Source: Anaerolinea thermophila (GTDB lineage Bacteria > Chloroflexota > Anaerolineae > Anaerolineales > Villigracilaceae). Taken from it: a stretch of 20,918 nt of DNA. The position numbers were made by a program, and so were the translations under genes. The notes below the pieces were generated by a model that saw only the letters and a list, made by a program, of their open reading frames with translations, had not been told where the DNA came from and searched no databases. How positions within the stretch are numbered: the first letter of the stretch is position 1; each line of letters starts with the position of its first letter. The stretch spans positions 3,293-24,210 of the forward strand of contig DYLB01000006.1 in the NCBI GenBank assembly GCA_020722305.1. The letters are read 5' to 3'. This document shows, in pieces, positions 1-6,191 of the stretch.

Positions 1-4
1 TGGA

Positions 5-115
5 ACCGTCCCGAAGGTTGGCGTGAAAGCGGTTAACCCTCTCAGAAAACCTTTACCCTGGTCTCGATACGCTTCGCTACTCGACCACCTGCGGGGACTT
101 CGCGGGACGTTCCTC
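5..115. repeat. Dispersed palindromic element, copy A, interrupted by another repeat
   Basis: Bases 5-53 match 4456-4504 at 44 of 49 positions, and 103-115 (CGGGACGTTCCTC) match 4505-4517 exactly. The intact copy has terminal inverted repeats of the form CGTCCCGAAGGTT / AACCTTCGGGACG. In this copy a 49-base segment (54-102) separates the left part from the right end, which reads as an insertion into the element. It is intergenic, downstream of the SWIM gene terminator. The sequence comparison is direct; calling it a mobile or REP-like element is inference. Confidence 0.7.
60..86. repeat. REP-like imperfect palindrome inside copy A
   Basis: The segment runs from GGTCTCGATA to TACTCGACC, an imperfect palindrome with a GC-rich centre. 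It has the look of the short REP-type palindromes common between genes in many bacterial genomes. It lies within the 49-base segment that interrupts the larger element at 5-115. No second copy is visible in this window, so its repeat status rests on resemblance alone. Confidence 0.45.
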
Positions 116-133
116 CTTCGGCCCCGTAAAATA

Positions 134-157
134 AAACCGCCTGTCACCAGGCGGTTT
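134..157 (-). terminator. Intrinsic terminator of the SWIM gene
   Basis: A perfect 10-bp stem (AAACCGCCTG / CAGGCGGTTT) with a 4-base loop. Read on the minus strand it is followed by a T-rich stretch (TATTTTAC). It lies about 20 bases past the stop codon of the SWIM-domain gene. Confidence 0.75.
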
Positions 158-178
158 GCGAGATATTGGATTGGCCGG

Positions 179-418
179 CTACGCCGGGAGGGGAAGCCCA
201 TTCTTCTTGAAAATCTCTTCAATTCCCATCGTGTGGCTGCAATACTCATGGGTTTTGAAGAATTCGCAGTCGCACGACCAGACCCCGTTTTCAAACTTGA
301 CGATGTGGGGGTTGTTCTCGCCGTCAATGCGGATGGTGAAGGATTCGAAATGGAAGCGATGTGGTTCCTCCGCATAGCGCTTGGCCTTTTCGATTTTTCC
401 GATCATCCCAGAATCCAT
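179..418 (-). CDS. Small SWIM zinc-finger protein
   Basis: A 79-aa protein with a C-terminal Cys-x-Cys-x8-Cys-x-His motif (C49, C51, C60, H62), which fits the SWIM zinc-finger pattern CxCx(n)CxH. SWIM domains bind zinc and usually mediate contacts with DNA or protein; the partner here is unknown. The N-terminal half (about 20-45) is probably beta-rich, leading into WSCDCEFF. The ATG at 418 is supported by GGAG eight bases upstream. The gene has its own promoter (529-557), a structured leader with a second terminator-like hairpin (449-470), and a terminator at 134-157, so it appears to be a separate short transcription unit. Many SWIM proteins are larger (SNF2 or transposase fusions); this is a stand-alone form. 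Domain call is confident; function is unknown. Confidence 0.8.
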   Translation of the reverse strand: MDSGMIGKIEKAKRYAEEPHRFHFESFTIRIDGENNPHIVKFENGVWSCDCEFFKTHEYCSHTMGIEEIFKKNGLPLPA

Positions 419-448
419 CTTTTCATCTCCTTTTTTAGAGTAAGAAAA

Positions 449-470
449 AGCACGCGAAGAAACGCGTGCT
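449..470 (-). terminator. Terminator-like hairpin in the leader of the SWIM gene
   Basis: A perfect 8-bp stem (AGCACGCG / CGCGTGCT) with a 6-base loop. On the minus strand it is followed at once by TTTTTCTTAC, the layout of an intrinsic terminator. It lies between the promoter at 529-557 and the ribosome binding site at 427-430, so it could act as an attenuator. It could equally stop read-through from the upstream transporter gene, which ends at 597. No competing antiterminator helix is obvious. Confidence 0.6.
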
Positions 471-508
471 CAATCAACTGAATCGGGGATTTTTTCAAAA
501 ACTCGCAT
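470..508 (-). CDS. Possible 12-aa leader peptide
   Basis: An ATG at 508 opens 12 codons (MRVFEKIPDSVD) and stops with TGA at 470-472. The last base of the stop is the first base of the terminator-like stem at 449-470. AGGA lies nine bases upstream of the ATG, very near the predicted transcription start. Placement between a strong promoter and a leader hairpin resembles ribosome-mediated attenuation. No run of a single regulatory amino-acid codon is present. An ORF this short can arise by chance, so the call is weak. Confidence 0.25.
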   Translation of the reverse strand: MRVFEKIPDSVD

Positions 509-528
509 AAGCGTCAATCCTGATTATG

Positions 529-557
529 AGTATAGTGCCAATTAAGTGTAAAGTCAA
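529..557 (-). promoter_or_regulatory. Sigma-70-type promoter for the SWIM gene
   Basis: On the minus strand a -35 box TTGACT (552-557) and a -10 box TATACT (529-534) are separated by exactly 17 bases. Transcription would start near 522, leaving a leader of about 100 bases before the SWIM start codon. This is one of the best consensus promoters in the window. Confidence 0.7.
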
Positions 558-596
558 CCCGCAGGTGAAAATCGTATGAGAATCGCAAGGTAATTG

Positions 597-1838
597 TCAA
601 TCAGCGGTTGCCCCGGCCAGGGCGGGTTCGTCGCCGTCATAGGCGCGCAGCTGCGGCCACTTGCGGGCGATCAGGGCCACCCCGAGGATACATCCGACCC
701 CGCCGGTGACGATGGCGAACGGTGCGCCGAAGAGTTGGGCCACCACCCCGGCTTCGATCTCTCCCAGCTGCGGGCCGCCCTGGAAGAAGATCTGGTTGAC
801 GCTGGTCATGCGCCCGCGGATCTCGTCCGGGGTTTGCAACTGGCGGATGGTGTTGCGGATGATGGTGCTGACCGAATCGGCCGCGCCGGTGATTGCCAGG
901 GCGACCCAAGCCAAAACGAAGATCGGCGACAGGCCGAAGACGATCGTCGCCATCCCGAAAACGACCACCGAACCCAGGAACATGGGGCCTTGGCGGCGCA
1001 AACCGGTCATCTGCGAGACCACCAGGGCCGCCAGCACTGCGCCTACCGATTGGGCCGCCGAGAGCCAGCCGTACTCGACCACGCCCACGCGTAACACGTC
1101 ACGGGCCACGATGGGCATCAGCGTGTTGGCCGAAGCAAAAAAGGTGGCAATGAAATCCAGGATCATGGTGGAAAAGATGATCGGTTTGCCCAGGATAAAG
1201 CGGATGCCGTCCACAATTGAAGAGAAATTGACTTTTTTAGCCTTCTGGTCAAATTTCTGGGGGATGTTGCCGATCAACAGCAGGGCCAGGATCACAGCCA
1301 GGAAGGAGGCGGCATTGATATAATACACGGCTGCCTGCCCCCAAAGTGAGATCGCCAGGCCGGAGAGCGCCGGGCCGATGACCGAACCGGACTGGAAGGC
1401 GATCGAAGTCATGCTAAAGGCGTTCGGCAAGTCCCTGGCCGGGACCAGGTTCGGCACCAGGGCCTGGCGGGCCGGCCCGTCGAAGGCTATCGCCACGGCC
1501 TGGATGGCGGTCAGCGCGTAGATATGCCAGAGCGAGATACGCCCGAAATCGGTCAGCAGGCCGAGGGTCAGGGCGGTGAGGGCGGCGAAAGTCTGGGTGA
1601 TGAACAGGATCTTGCGGCGATTACGCGAATCCGCCATCGCGCCGCCGATCAGCGAAAAGAGGATCACCGGCAGGATGCGGGCTGCCCCGATCCCGCCCAG
1701 GGCAATCGGCTGGTCGGTCAATTCACGGATGTGCCAAAACAAAGCCCATATCTGCATCTGGGTCCCGGCAATGGAAATCAGCAGGCCAAGCCAGAGCAGG
1801 AAAAAGCGAGGGTGTTTGAGGGAAGGAGGAATGTGCAT
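597..1838 (-). CDS. MFS transporter, MFS_3 / EntS-like exporter
   Basis: A 413-aa integral membrane protein with about 12 predicted hydrophobic segments. The conserved MFS loop after helix 2 is visible as GGAMADSRNRRK (about 65-76). The stretch with FDGPARQALVPNLV (about 119-132) is typical of the MFS_3 family, which includes the enterobactin exporter EntS and several macrolide efflux-type proteins. Export of a small molecule by proton antiport is likely; the substrate cannot be read from sequence. The ATG at 1838 has no Shine-Dalgarno sequence: the upstream bases are a heptanucleotide tandem repeat (1839-1866), and a TGA in frame inside that repeat prevents extension. It lies 50 bases after nadE on the same strand and may be co-transcribed with it. 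Family confident, substrate unknown. Confidence 0.85.
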   Translation of the reverse strand: MHIPPSLKHPRFFLLWLGLLISIAGTQMQIWALFWHIRELTDQPIALGGIGAARILPVILFSLIGGAMADSRNRRKILFITQTFAALTALTLGLLTDFGRISLWHIYALTAIQAVAIAFDGPARQALVPNLVPARDLPNAFSMTSIAFQSGSVIGPALSGLAISLWGQAAVYYINAASFLAVILALLLIGNIPQKFDQKAKKVNFSSIVDGIRFILGKPIIFSTMILDFIATFFASANTLMPIVARDVLRVGVVEYGWLSAAQSVGAVLAALVVSQMTGLRRQGPMFLGSVVVFGMATIVFGLSPIFVLAWVALAITGAADSVSTIIRNTIRQLQTPDEIRGRMTSVNQIFFQGGPQLGEIEAGVVAQLFGAPFAIVTGGVGCILGVALIARKWPQLRAYDGDEPALAGATAD

Positions 1839-1866
1839 TTCAGTATTCAGTTTTCAGTGTTCAGTT
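1839..1866. repeat. Heptanucleotide tandem repeat (TTCAGTN x4)
   Basis: Four in-register 7-base units: TTCAGTA, TTCAGTT, TTCAGTG, TTCAGTT. The array directly abuts the start codon of the MFS gene and replaces its expected ribosome binding site. It resembles the short tandemly repeated heptamers known from cyanobacteria. A second, unrelated heptamer array lies at the murI start (20880-20918). Confidence 0.75.
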
Positions 1867-1888
1867 CTGGGCACGCGGTTCAATTGGT

Positions 1889-2710
1889 TTACGTCCCCCA
1901 ATCGCGCAGGTAGAGAAAATCGTAACCGATGGTGCGGTTGGTCAGCTTGGCGACCAGCGGCAACATGCGCTTGAACTGGTTGCGGCGGACGCGCTCGACC
2001 ACCTTTCGGACGAAGGCTTCGTCGAACCCGGCCTCGACACATTCCTCCGGGTTGTAACGGTGGTCCACCAACAGGAAGAGCAGCTTATCCACCTCGGCAT
2101 AGGTAAAACCCAGCTCGCCCTCGTCGGTCTGGCCGGACCACAAATCTGCCGAAGGGGCTTTGTCCACGATCTCGGCGGGGATGCCCATCGCCCGGCTCAA
2201 CTGGCGCACCTGGGTCTTGTACAGATCGCCGATCGGGTTGAGGGCCGAGGCCGAATCGCCCCACAGGGTGGTGTACCCCAGCAGAAGTTCGGTCTTGTTG
2301 CCGGTGCCGACCACCAGCCCACCGAAGGCTTCGGACTGGTCGTAAAGGACAATCATCCGGGTGCGGGCCATGGCGTTGCCGCGCCGGACTTTGGCATCCG
2401 CGGGCATTTTCTCGATGAGCGGATCCACCATGCCGGTGATCTCGAACGTGAGCGACTGGACGCCCAAGCGGTCAATCAGCAGTTGGGCGTGGGCGAGCGA
2501 TTCGGGACTGGAGGCCTGGTACGGCATTCGGACGGCGAGCACGTTCTGAGGGCCTAGGGCTTCGGCCGCCAGCGCGCAGGACAGGGCCGAGTCGATCCCG
2601 CCCGACAGCCCGACGACCGCTTTCGAGAACCCGGCCCGGGTGATTTCGCTGCGGATGAACTTGGTTAGAATGGTGCGGGCGAGGGCGGTGTTGATGGTTA
2701 GGTCAATCAT
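1889..2710 (-). CDS. nadE: NH3-dependent NAD+ synthetase
   Basis: A 273-aa adenylating synthetase of the NadE family, making NAD+ from deamido-NAD+, ATP and ammonia in the last step of NAD biosynthesis. The PP-loop ATP-binding motif SGGIDSA is at 36-42. The family stretches VGTGNKTELLLGYTTLWGD (deamido-NAD and ATP binding) and KAPSADLWSGQTDEGELG are intact. Length fits a stand-alone synthetase domain without the N-terminal glutaminase domain; a nitrilase-fold protein at 3386-4234 in the same gene cluster probably supplies ammonia from glutamine. The ATG overlaps the stop of the PIN toxin gene as ATGA, and no Shine-Dalgarno sequence is visible before it, so translation may be coupled to the toxin gene. 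Confidence 0.95.
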   Translation of the reverse strand: MIDLTINTALARTILTKFIRSEITRAGFSKAVVGLSGGIDSALSCALAAEALGPQNVLAVRMPYQASSPESLAHAQLLIDRLGVQSLTFEITGMVDPLIEKMPADAKVRRGNAMARTRMIVLYDQSEAFGGLVVGTGNKTELLLGYTTLWGDSASALNPIGDLYKTQVRQLSRAMGIPAEIVDKAPSADLWSGQTDEGELGFTYAEVDKLLFLLVDHRYNPEECVEAGFDEAFVRKVVERVRRNQFKRMLPLVAKLTNRTIGYDFLYLRDWGT

Positions 2711-3102
2711 ACTTTGTAGGGGAGAGTCTGCATTTCAACGACACCAGCCAAAGCTTCGTATTCCGGGTCCTTGTGAACCAGAATAGCTTGACTTTGGAGT
2801 GCGTAGGCAGCGATCATAGCATCAGCGATGGATACTTTATACTCTGCTTTTAAAGCAGCTGCCCTTAACAAAAAAGATTCGTTCACATCCCATAGAATAT
2901 TTGCAGGCAAACGCTTTAGCAACGCGAAACGCGTTTCAGCCTCCTGTTGTCCTTTTTCTCGCGCAGAAATGTAATAGACTTCCAACAAAACAGGCCATGG
3001 TAGAAAAACTTCTTCTCTGTCAAAAATGGCTTGCACATCATCTACGCCAGGCTCTTCCTCGATATACGCAAACATGGCAGAAGTATCCAATACAAAATTC
3101 AT
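2707..3102 (-). CDS. PIN-domain toxin, VapC-like
   Basis: A 131-aa PIN-domain ribonuclease. The four acidic residues expected to bind Mg2+ are visible: D6 (VLDTSAMFAY), E41 (LLEVYY), D94 (SIADAMIAA) and D112 (VHKDPEYE). VapC toxins cut tRNA or rRNA and are held inactive by the cognate antitoxin. The antitoxin stop codon (TGA, 3104-3106) is one base before the chosen ATG at 3102, which opens directly on the beta-1 strand as in the family. A GTG at 3117 would add five residues and overlap the antitoxin by 14 bases. Its own stop overlaps the nadE start (ATGA). Base composition is lower in GC than the flanking genes, suggesting the pair was acquired. Confidence 0.85.
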   Translation of the reverse strand: MNFVLDTSAMFAYIEEEPGVDDVQAIFDREEVFLPWPVLLEVYYISAREKGQQEAETRFALLKRLPANILWDVNESFLLRAAALKAEYKVSIADAMIAAYALQSQAILVHKDPEYEALAGVVEMQTLPYKV

Positions 3103-3103
3103 C

Positions 3104-3331
3104 TCATTCACGCTCACGATCTTTTCGACGTTCTTCTAACAATTTTGCTAACAAGCCCTCCCCTTTGCCTCGCCCACGCAACGCCTTCAAAGGATCCTCA
3201 GGAATAGGAATGAGCTTTATCGTGCGCCCATCATCTAACCAAACAAATTTATCGCCCTCTTTGAATTTATATCTTTTGCGAATTTCCGCCGGCAAAACAA
3301 TCTGCCCTCGTTTGGTAAGTGTTGTTTCCAT
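3104..3331 (-). CDS. AbrB/SpoVT-fold antitoxin, VapB-like
   Basis: A 75-aa protein. Residues 1-45 form the swapped-hairpin AbrB DNA-binding domain (TLTKRGQIVLPAEIRKRY, then GDKFVWLDDG). The charged tail (about 48-75) would wrap the PIN toxin and autoregulate the operon. GGAGG six bases before the ATG is a strong ribosome binding site, and a separate promoter lies at 3349-3377. AT content is high: 60 bases from 3241 hold only 21 G or C, against 43 of 60 in nadE from 2521. The pair sits between the two halves of the NAD synthetase system. Confidence 0.85.
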   Translation of the reverse strand: METTLTKRGQIVLPAEIRKRYKFKEGDKFVWLDDGRTIKLIPIPEDPLKALRGRGKGEGLLAKLLEERRKDRERE

Positions 3332-3348
3332 AGTTAGCCTCCACTGAT

Positions 3349-3377
3349 ATTTTACAAGTTATTTCTTAAATCTACAA
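3349..3377 (-). promoter_or_regulatory. Promoter of the VapBC-type module
   Basis: On the minus strand TTGTAG (3372-3377) and TAAAAT (3349-3354) are 17 bases apart in a very AT-rich 54-base gap. The antitoxin gene starts 18 bases downstream of the -10 box. The same transcript would continue through the toxin into nadE. Confidence 0.55.
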
Positions 3378-3385
3378 GACTTAAT

Positions 3386-4234
3386 TTACTTTTGCAAGAT
3401 TCTATTTAATTCCTTCTGCACCAGCGCCGTGCGTTCATCCCGCAGCAGCGGCAGGCGGGAGCGGGTGCGGTGCAGCTGGTTCAAGTCAATCTGGGCCAGG
3501 ATCACAGCTTCCTCGAAATACGGACCCTGCGCTACCAACTGCCCGTCCGGGTCGAAGATGGTCGCCCCGCCCCAGAAGTGGAGTCCGTCCTCGAAGCCGA
3601 CCCGGTTGCTGTGGGCCACGAAATTGGTGAATACGCTGGCATAAGCCCGGTTGATGTGCTCCACCCAGCGGGCCGATTCGAGTTTGCTCTCGTCGCTCAA
3701 GCCGCGTCCCGGTGAGGCAGATGTGAACAGCAGGATGTCCGCCCCGTCCAGCCAGAGCAGGTACGGCGGGGAGGCGTGCCAGAAGTCTTCGCAGATGAGC
3801 ACTCCGACCCGCCCAAAGCGGGTGTCGAAGGCCCGGATGGCGTCGCCCCAGGCGAAAAAACGGCCTTCGTCGAAAAGGCCGTAGGTGGGCAGGTAGACCT
3901 TGTGATGCACGTGCAGGACTTCTCCCCGCGAAAGGTAGGCGGCCGCGATGTAGAAACGGTGACGGCTGTCCTCGTCCACGAAGCCGACCAGCATGTCAAT
4001 CTCGCGGCTGGCTTCGAGCAGGTGGCGGAAGGTCGGGTCGTCGGGAGAAGGCCTCCGGCTGACCCCTGGCGTGATGTCCTGGAGCGTGTACCCGGTCAGG
4101 GAGAGTTCGGGGAAGACGATCAAGTCGGCGCCGTCCTGCCGGGCCTGGCGGGTCATCGCCAGGTGCTTCTCGAGGTTGGCATCCACGTCTCCCAGCTTGG
4201 TGCTGATTTGGGCAAGAGCGAGGTTGAGTTTCAT
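3386..4234 (-). CDS. Nitrilase-fold amidase, probable glutaminase partner of NadE
   Basis: A 282-aa carbon-nitrogen hydrolase. The catalytic triad is visible: E43 (VFPELSLTGY), K112 (HHKVYLPTYGLFDEGR) and C148 (LICEDFWH). KVYLPTYGLFDEGRFF and CEDFWHAS resemble the glutaminase domain of long glutamine-dependent NAD synthetases more than plain nitrilases. It lies upstream of nadE on the same strand, separated only by the toxin-antitoxin pair. The inferred role is release of ammonia from glutamine for NadE; another amidase substrate is possible. The ATG at 4234 has no clear Shine-Dalgarno sequence. Upstream are a TATAAT (4341-4346) and a large inverted repeat that would fall in the leader. Confidence 0.85.
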   Translation of the reverse strand: MKLNLALAQISTKLGDVDANLEKHLAMTRQARQDGADLIVFPELSLTGYTLQDITPGVSRRPSPDDPTFRHLLEASREIDMLVGFVDEDSRHRFYIAAAYLSRGEVLHVHHKVYLPTYGLFDEGRFFAWGDAIRAFDTRFGRVGVLICEDFWHASPPYLLWLDGADILLFTSASPGRGLSDESKLESARWVEHINRAYASVFTNFVAHSNRVGFEDGLHFWGGATIFDPDGQLVAQGPYFEEAVILAQIDLNQLHRTRSRLPLLRDERTALVQKELNRILQK

Positions 4235-4275
4235 GGCGTGTCCGAATTTGGGATAAGCGGGTGAATCTTACCACT

Positions 4276-4342
4276 ATACCCAGGTCGGTTGAAAATTGCG
4301 CTTTTTCACGAGAAGGAACGCGCAATTTTCAACCGTGGGTAT
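4276..4342. repeat. Long inverted repeat upstream of the amidase gene
   Basis: Arms of 16 bp pair perfectly (4286-4301 with 4320-4335). After a 3-base bulge (4283-4285) a further 7 bp pair (4276-4282 with 4336-4342), around an 18-base loop. Neither strand has a T-run after the arm, so it is not a normal terminator. It may be a structured leader of the amidase/nadE operon, a protein-binding site, or a miniature repeat element. Confidence 0.65.
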
Positions 4343-4346
4343 TATA
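4341..4346 (-). promoter_or_regulatory. Possible -10 box for the amidase-nadE operon
   Basis: A perfect TATAAT on the minus strand; no good -35 box lies 16-18 bases further upstream. Transcription would begin near 4334, inside the outer edge of the inverted repeat, so the mRNA would begin with that hairpin. A weaker TATAGT lies nearer the gene at 4273-4278. Confidence 0.35.
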
Positions 4347-4354
4347 AAACAAAT

Positions 4355-4380
4355 CCCTTGAGCGTTTCAGGTCTCAAGGG
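4355..4380 (-). terminator. Possible terminator downstream of tRNA-Ser
   Basis: An 8-bp perfect stem (CCCTTGAG / CTCAAGGG) with a 10-base loop. On the minus strand it is followed by ATTTGTTTTA. It lies about 150 bases past the tRNA 3' end, beyond repeat copy B, and just before the amidase -10 box. Confidence 0.4.
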
Positions 4381-4455
4381 CGATTTCTGGCGCAACAGGG
4401 TTTTTACATTTGGGTGTGTTTCACGTGTGCCCCCTGGCACTGCCCGCCACACTAA

Positions 4456-4517
4456 ACCGTCTCGAAGGTTATCGTAAAAGCGGTTAACGCTCTCAGAAAA
4501 CCTTCGGGACGTTCCTC
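4456..4517. repeat. Dispersed palindromic element, copy B (intact)
   Basis: Starts ACCGTCTCGAAGGTT (4456-4470) and ends AAAACCTTCGGGACG, so the two ends are near-perfect inverted repeats around a centre containing GCGGTTAACGC. It matches copy A (44 of 49, plus 13 of 13 at the right end) and, more loosely, copy C. It begins 17 bases beyond the 3' end of the tRNA-Ser gene. Confidence 0.7.
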
Positions 4518-4533
4518 GCATGTGAGGCTCTTG

Positions 4534-4621
4534 CGGAGAGGGTGGGATTCGAACCCACGGTAGACACGGGGCCTACAACGGTTTTCGAGACCGTCCCATT
4601 CAACCACTCTGGCACCTCTCC
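4534..4621 (-). tRNA. tRNA-Ser (anticodon CGA)
   Basis: On the minus strand an 88-base cloverleaf: 7-bp acceptor stem GGAGAGG / CCTCTCC with discriminator G, anticodon stem ACGGT / ACCGT with loop CTCGAAA (anticodon CGA, reading UCG), a long class II variable arm as expected for serine, and a canonical T-arm GTGGGTTCGAATCCCAC. The 3' CCA is not encoded. A dispersed palindromic element lies close downstream. Confidence 0.95.
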
Positions 4622-4686
4622 AATTGAGTTCCACGTTTCGCGTTCCAGCGGAACGTGCGAGCGGTATTATACTCGAAAAAACGGGG

Positions 4687-6084
4687 TCACACTTCCACGG
4701 AGGTGTGCAAATCCGGGTAATGGACCTTGTCCAGGCCGCGTTGGCGCAGGATCCCGGTCAGGGCCGCGGCGCCTTTCTCTTCGCCGTGAACCAGGAAGAT
4801 CCGCTTGAGCCGCCCGTCGGCAGCCAGAGCGTATTCGGCCAATAAATCCTGCCCGGCGTGGGCCGACAGCCCGCCGATGGTCGAGACTTCGGCCCGGCGG
4901 GCGTATTCCACGCCGAAGATGCGCACCCGTTCCTCCCGATCGGCCAGGCGGCGGCCCAGCGTGTACGGGGCCTGCCAGCCGACGATCAGCACCGTGTTGC
5001 GCGAGTCTTCGATGTTGTTCTTGAGATGATGCAGGATGCGCCCGGCCTCGGCCATCCCTGAAGCGGAGATGATGACCATCGGGTCTTTGCGCTCGTTGAG
5101 CGCCTTCGAGTCGTCCACCGACCGGGTGTAGGTCAGCCCCTTGAAAGCCAGCGCCGGGTGCCGGTACGACCGGACGAACTCGTGAGTTTCCCGGTCCAGG
5201 CACTCGGGATGGCGCTCGAAGACTTCGGTGGCATTGATCGCCAGCGGGCTGTCCACGAAGACCGGCAGGTGCGGCAGGCTGCCCTCGGCAATCATCTGGT
5301 TCAGGTTGTAGACCAGTTCCTGGGTGCGCCCCACCGCGAAAGCCGGGATGATAACCTTGCCGTTCCGCTCCACCGTCCGCTTGACCACGTCCTTCATTTC
5401 GACATAAGCCTGTTCGGGGTCGCGGTGCGATTTGTCGCCATAGGTCGATTCCATGATCAGGTAGTCCACGTCGTGATCGGGCAGGACCGGGTCACGCAGG
5501 AGGGGCAGGTTCCGCCGTCCGATATCGCCCGAAAAGAGCAGCCTGACCTTGCGCCGCTTCTCCTCGATATCCAGGAGGATGGCCGCCGAACCCAGGATGT
5601 GCCCGGCATCCACGAAAGTTGCCCTCACGCCGGGCGCAACCTCGATGGTTTGGTTGTAGGCGACTTTCTCGAAATGCCCAGACACCCGGGCGGCGTCTTC
5701 CTGAGTGTAGAGCGGCTCGACCGGCGGTTTGCCCTGCCGTCGGCGGTGCTTGTTGACGTAAGCCACGTCGTTTTCCTGGATGTGCCCGGAGTCGCGCAGC
5801 ATCACGTCGGCCAGTTCAACGGTGGCGGCGGTGGCGTAGATCGGCCCTTCGAAGCCGCTGGCGACCAGGTTGGGCAGGTTGCCGCTGTGATCAATGTGGG
5901 CGTGCGAGAGCAGCACCGCGTCCAGCTTTGACGGCGGGTGGCGGAAGTTGCGGTTGCGCTCGTAAGATTCCTGCCGCCGCCCCTGGAACAGGCCGCAATC
6001 CAGCAGGATGCGGCTGCCGTTGACTTCGACCAGGTGCTGCGAACCCGTCACCGTGCGGGCCGCGCCGTGGAAGGTAATTTTCAT
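4687..6084 (-). CDS. Metallo-beta-lactamase / beta-CASP RNA nuclease
   Basis: A 465-aa protein of the YSH1/CPSF73-like group of beta-CASP nucleases (bacterial relatives are predicted RNA exo- or endonucleases). The zinc motif HAHIDH is at 61-66. DAGHILGS, FSGDIGRR, the beta-CASP stretches FAVGRTQEL and SASGMAEAGR, and the late LSAHAGQ and FLVHGE motifs are all present, so both metal sites and the RNA-specificity part look intact. The ATG at 6084 has AGGGAG upstream and opens with the family N-terminus MKITFHGAARTVTGS. An earlier in-frame start at 6144 would run into repeat copy C and is less likely. Likely cytoplasmic RNA processing; exact substrates unknown. Confidence 0.9.
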   Translation of the reverse strand: MKITFHGAARTVTGSQHLVEVNGSRILLDCGLFQGRRQESYERNRNFRHPPSKLDAVLLSHAHIDHSGNLPNLVASGFEGPIYATAATVELADVMLRDSGHIQENDVAYVNKHRRRQGKPPVEPLYTQEDAARVSGHFEKVAYNQTIEVAPGVRATFVDAGHILGSAAILLDIEEKRRKVRLLFSGDIGRRNLPLLRDPVLPDHDVDYLIMESTYGDKSHRDPEQAYVEMKDVVKRTVERNGKVIIPAFAVGRTQELVYNLNQMIAEGSLPHLPVFVDSPLAINATEVFERHPECLDRETHEFVRSYRHPALAFKGLTYTRSVDDSKALNERKDPMVIISASGMAEAGRILHHLKNNIEDSRNTVLIVGWQAPYTLGRRLADREERVRIFGVEYARRAEVSTIGGLSAHAGQDLLAEYALAADGRLKRIFLVHGEEKGAAALTGILRQRGLDKVHYPDLHTSVEV

Positions 6085-6117
6085 TTCGGCTCCCTTGATA
6101 ATATTGTTGTCACGTTT

Positions 6118-6174
6118 ACCGTCCCAAAGGTTGCTTTTGAACAATTCGAACGCCTGAGGAAAACCTTCGGGACG
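6118..6174. repeat. Dispersed palindromic element, copy C (diverged)
   Basis: ACCGTCCCAAAGGTT (6118-6132) and AAACCTTCGGGACG (6161-6174) are near-perfect inverted repeats matching the ends of copies A and B, while the centre has diverged. It occupies the gap between RNase D and the beta-CASP gene. On the plus strand it is followed by CTTTTT, so it could also stop antisense transcription. Confidence 0.65.
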
Positions 6175-6191
6175 CTTTTTCTAATTCCGCA

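Noticed and set aside
23..481. A 152-codon plus-strand ORF at the left end
   Set aside because: It runs across a repeat, a terminator and the SWIM gene on the other strand, and the translation looks like translated repeat.
4289..4477. A 62-codon ORF in the gap upstream of the amidase gene
   Set aside because: Composed of the inverted repeat, a hairpin and repeat copy B; no ribosome binding site.
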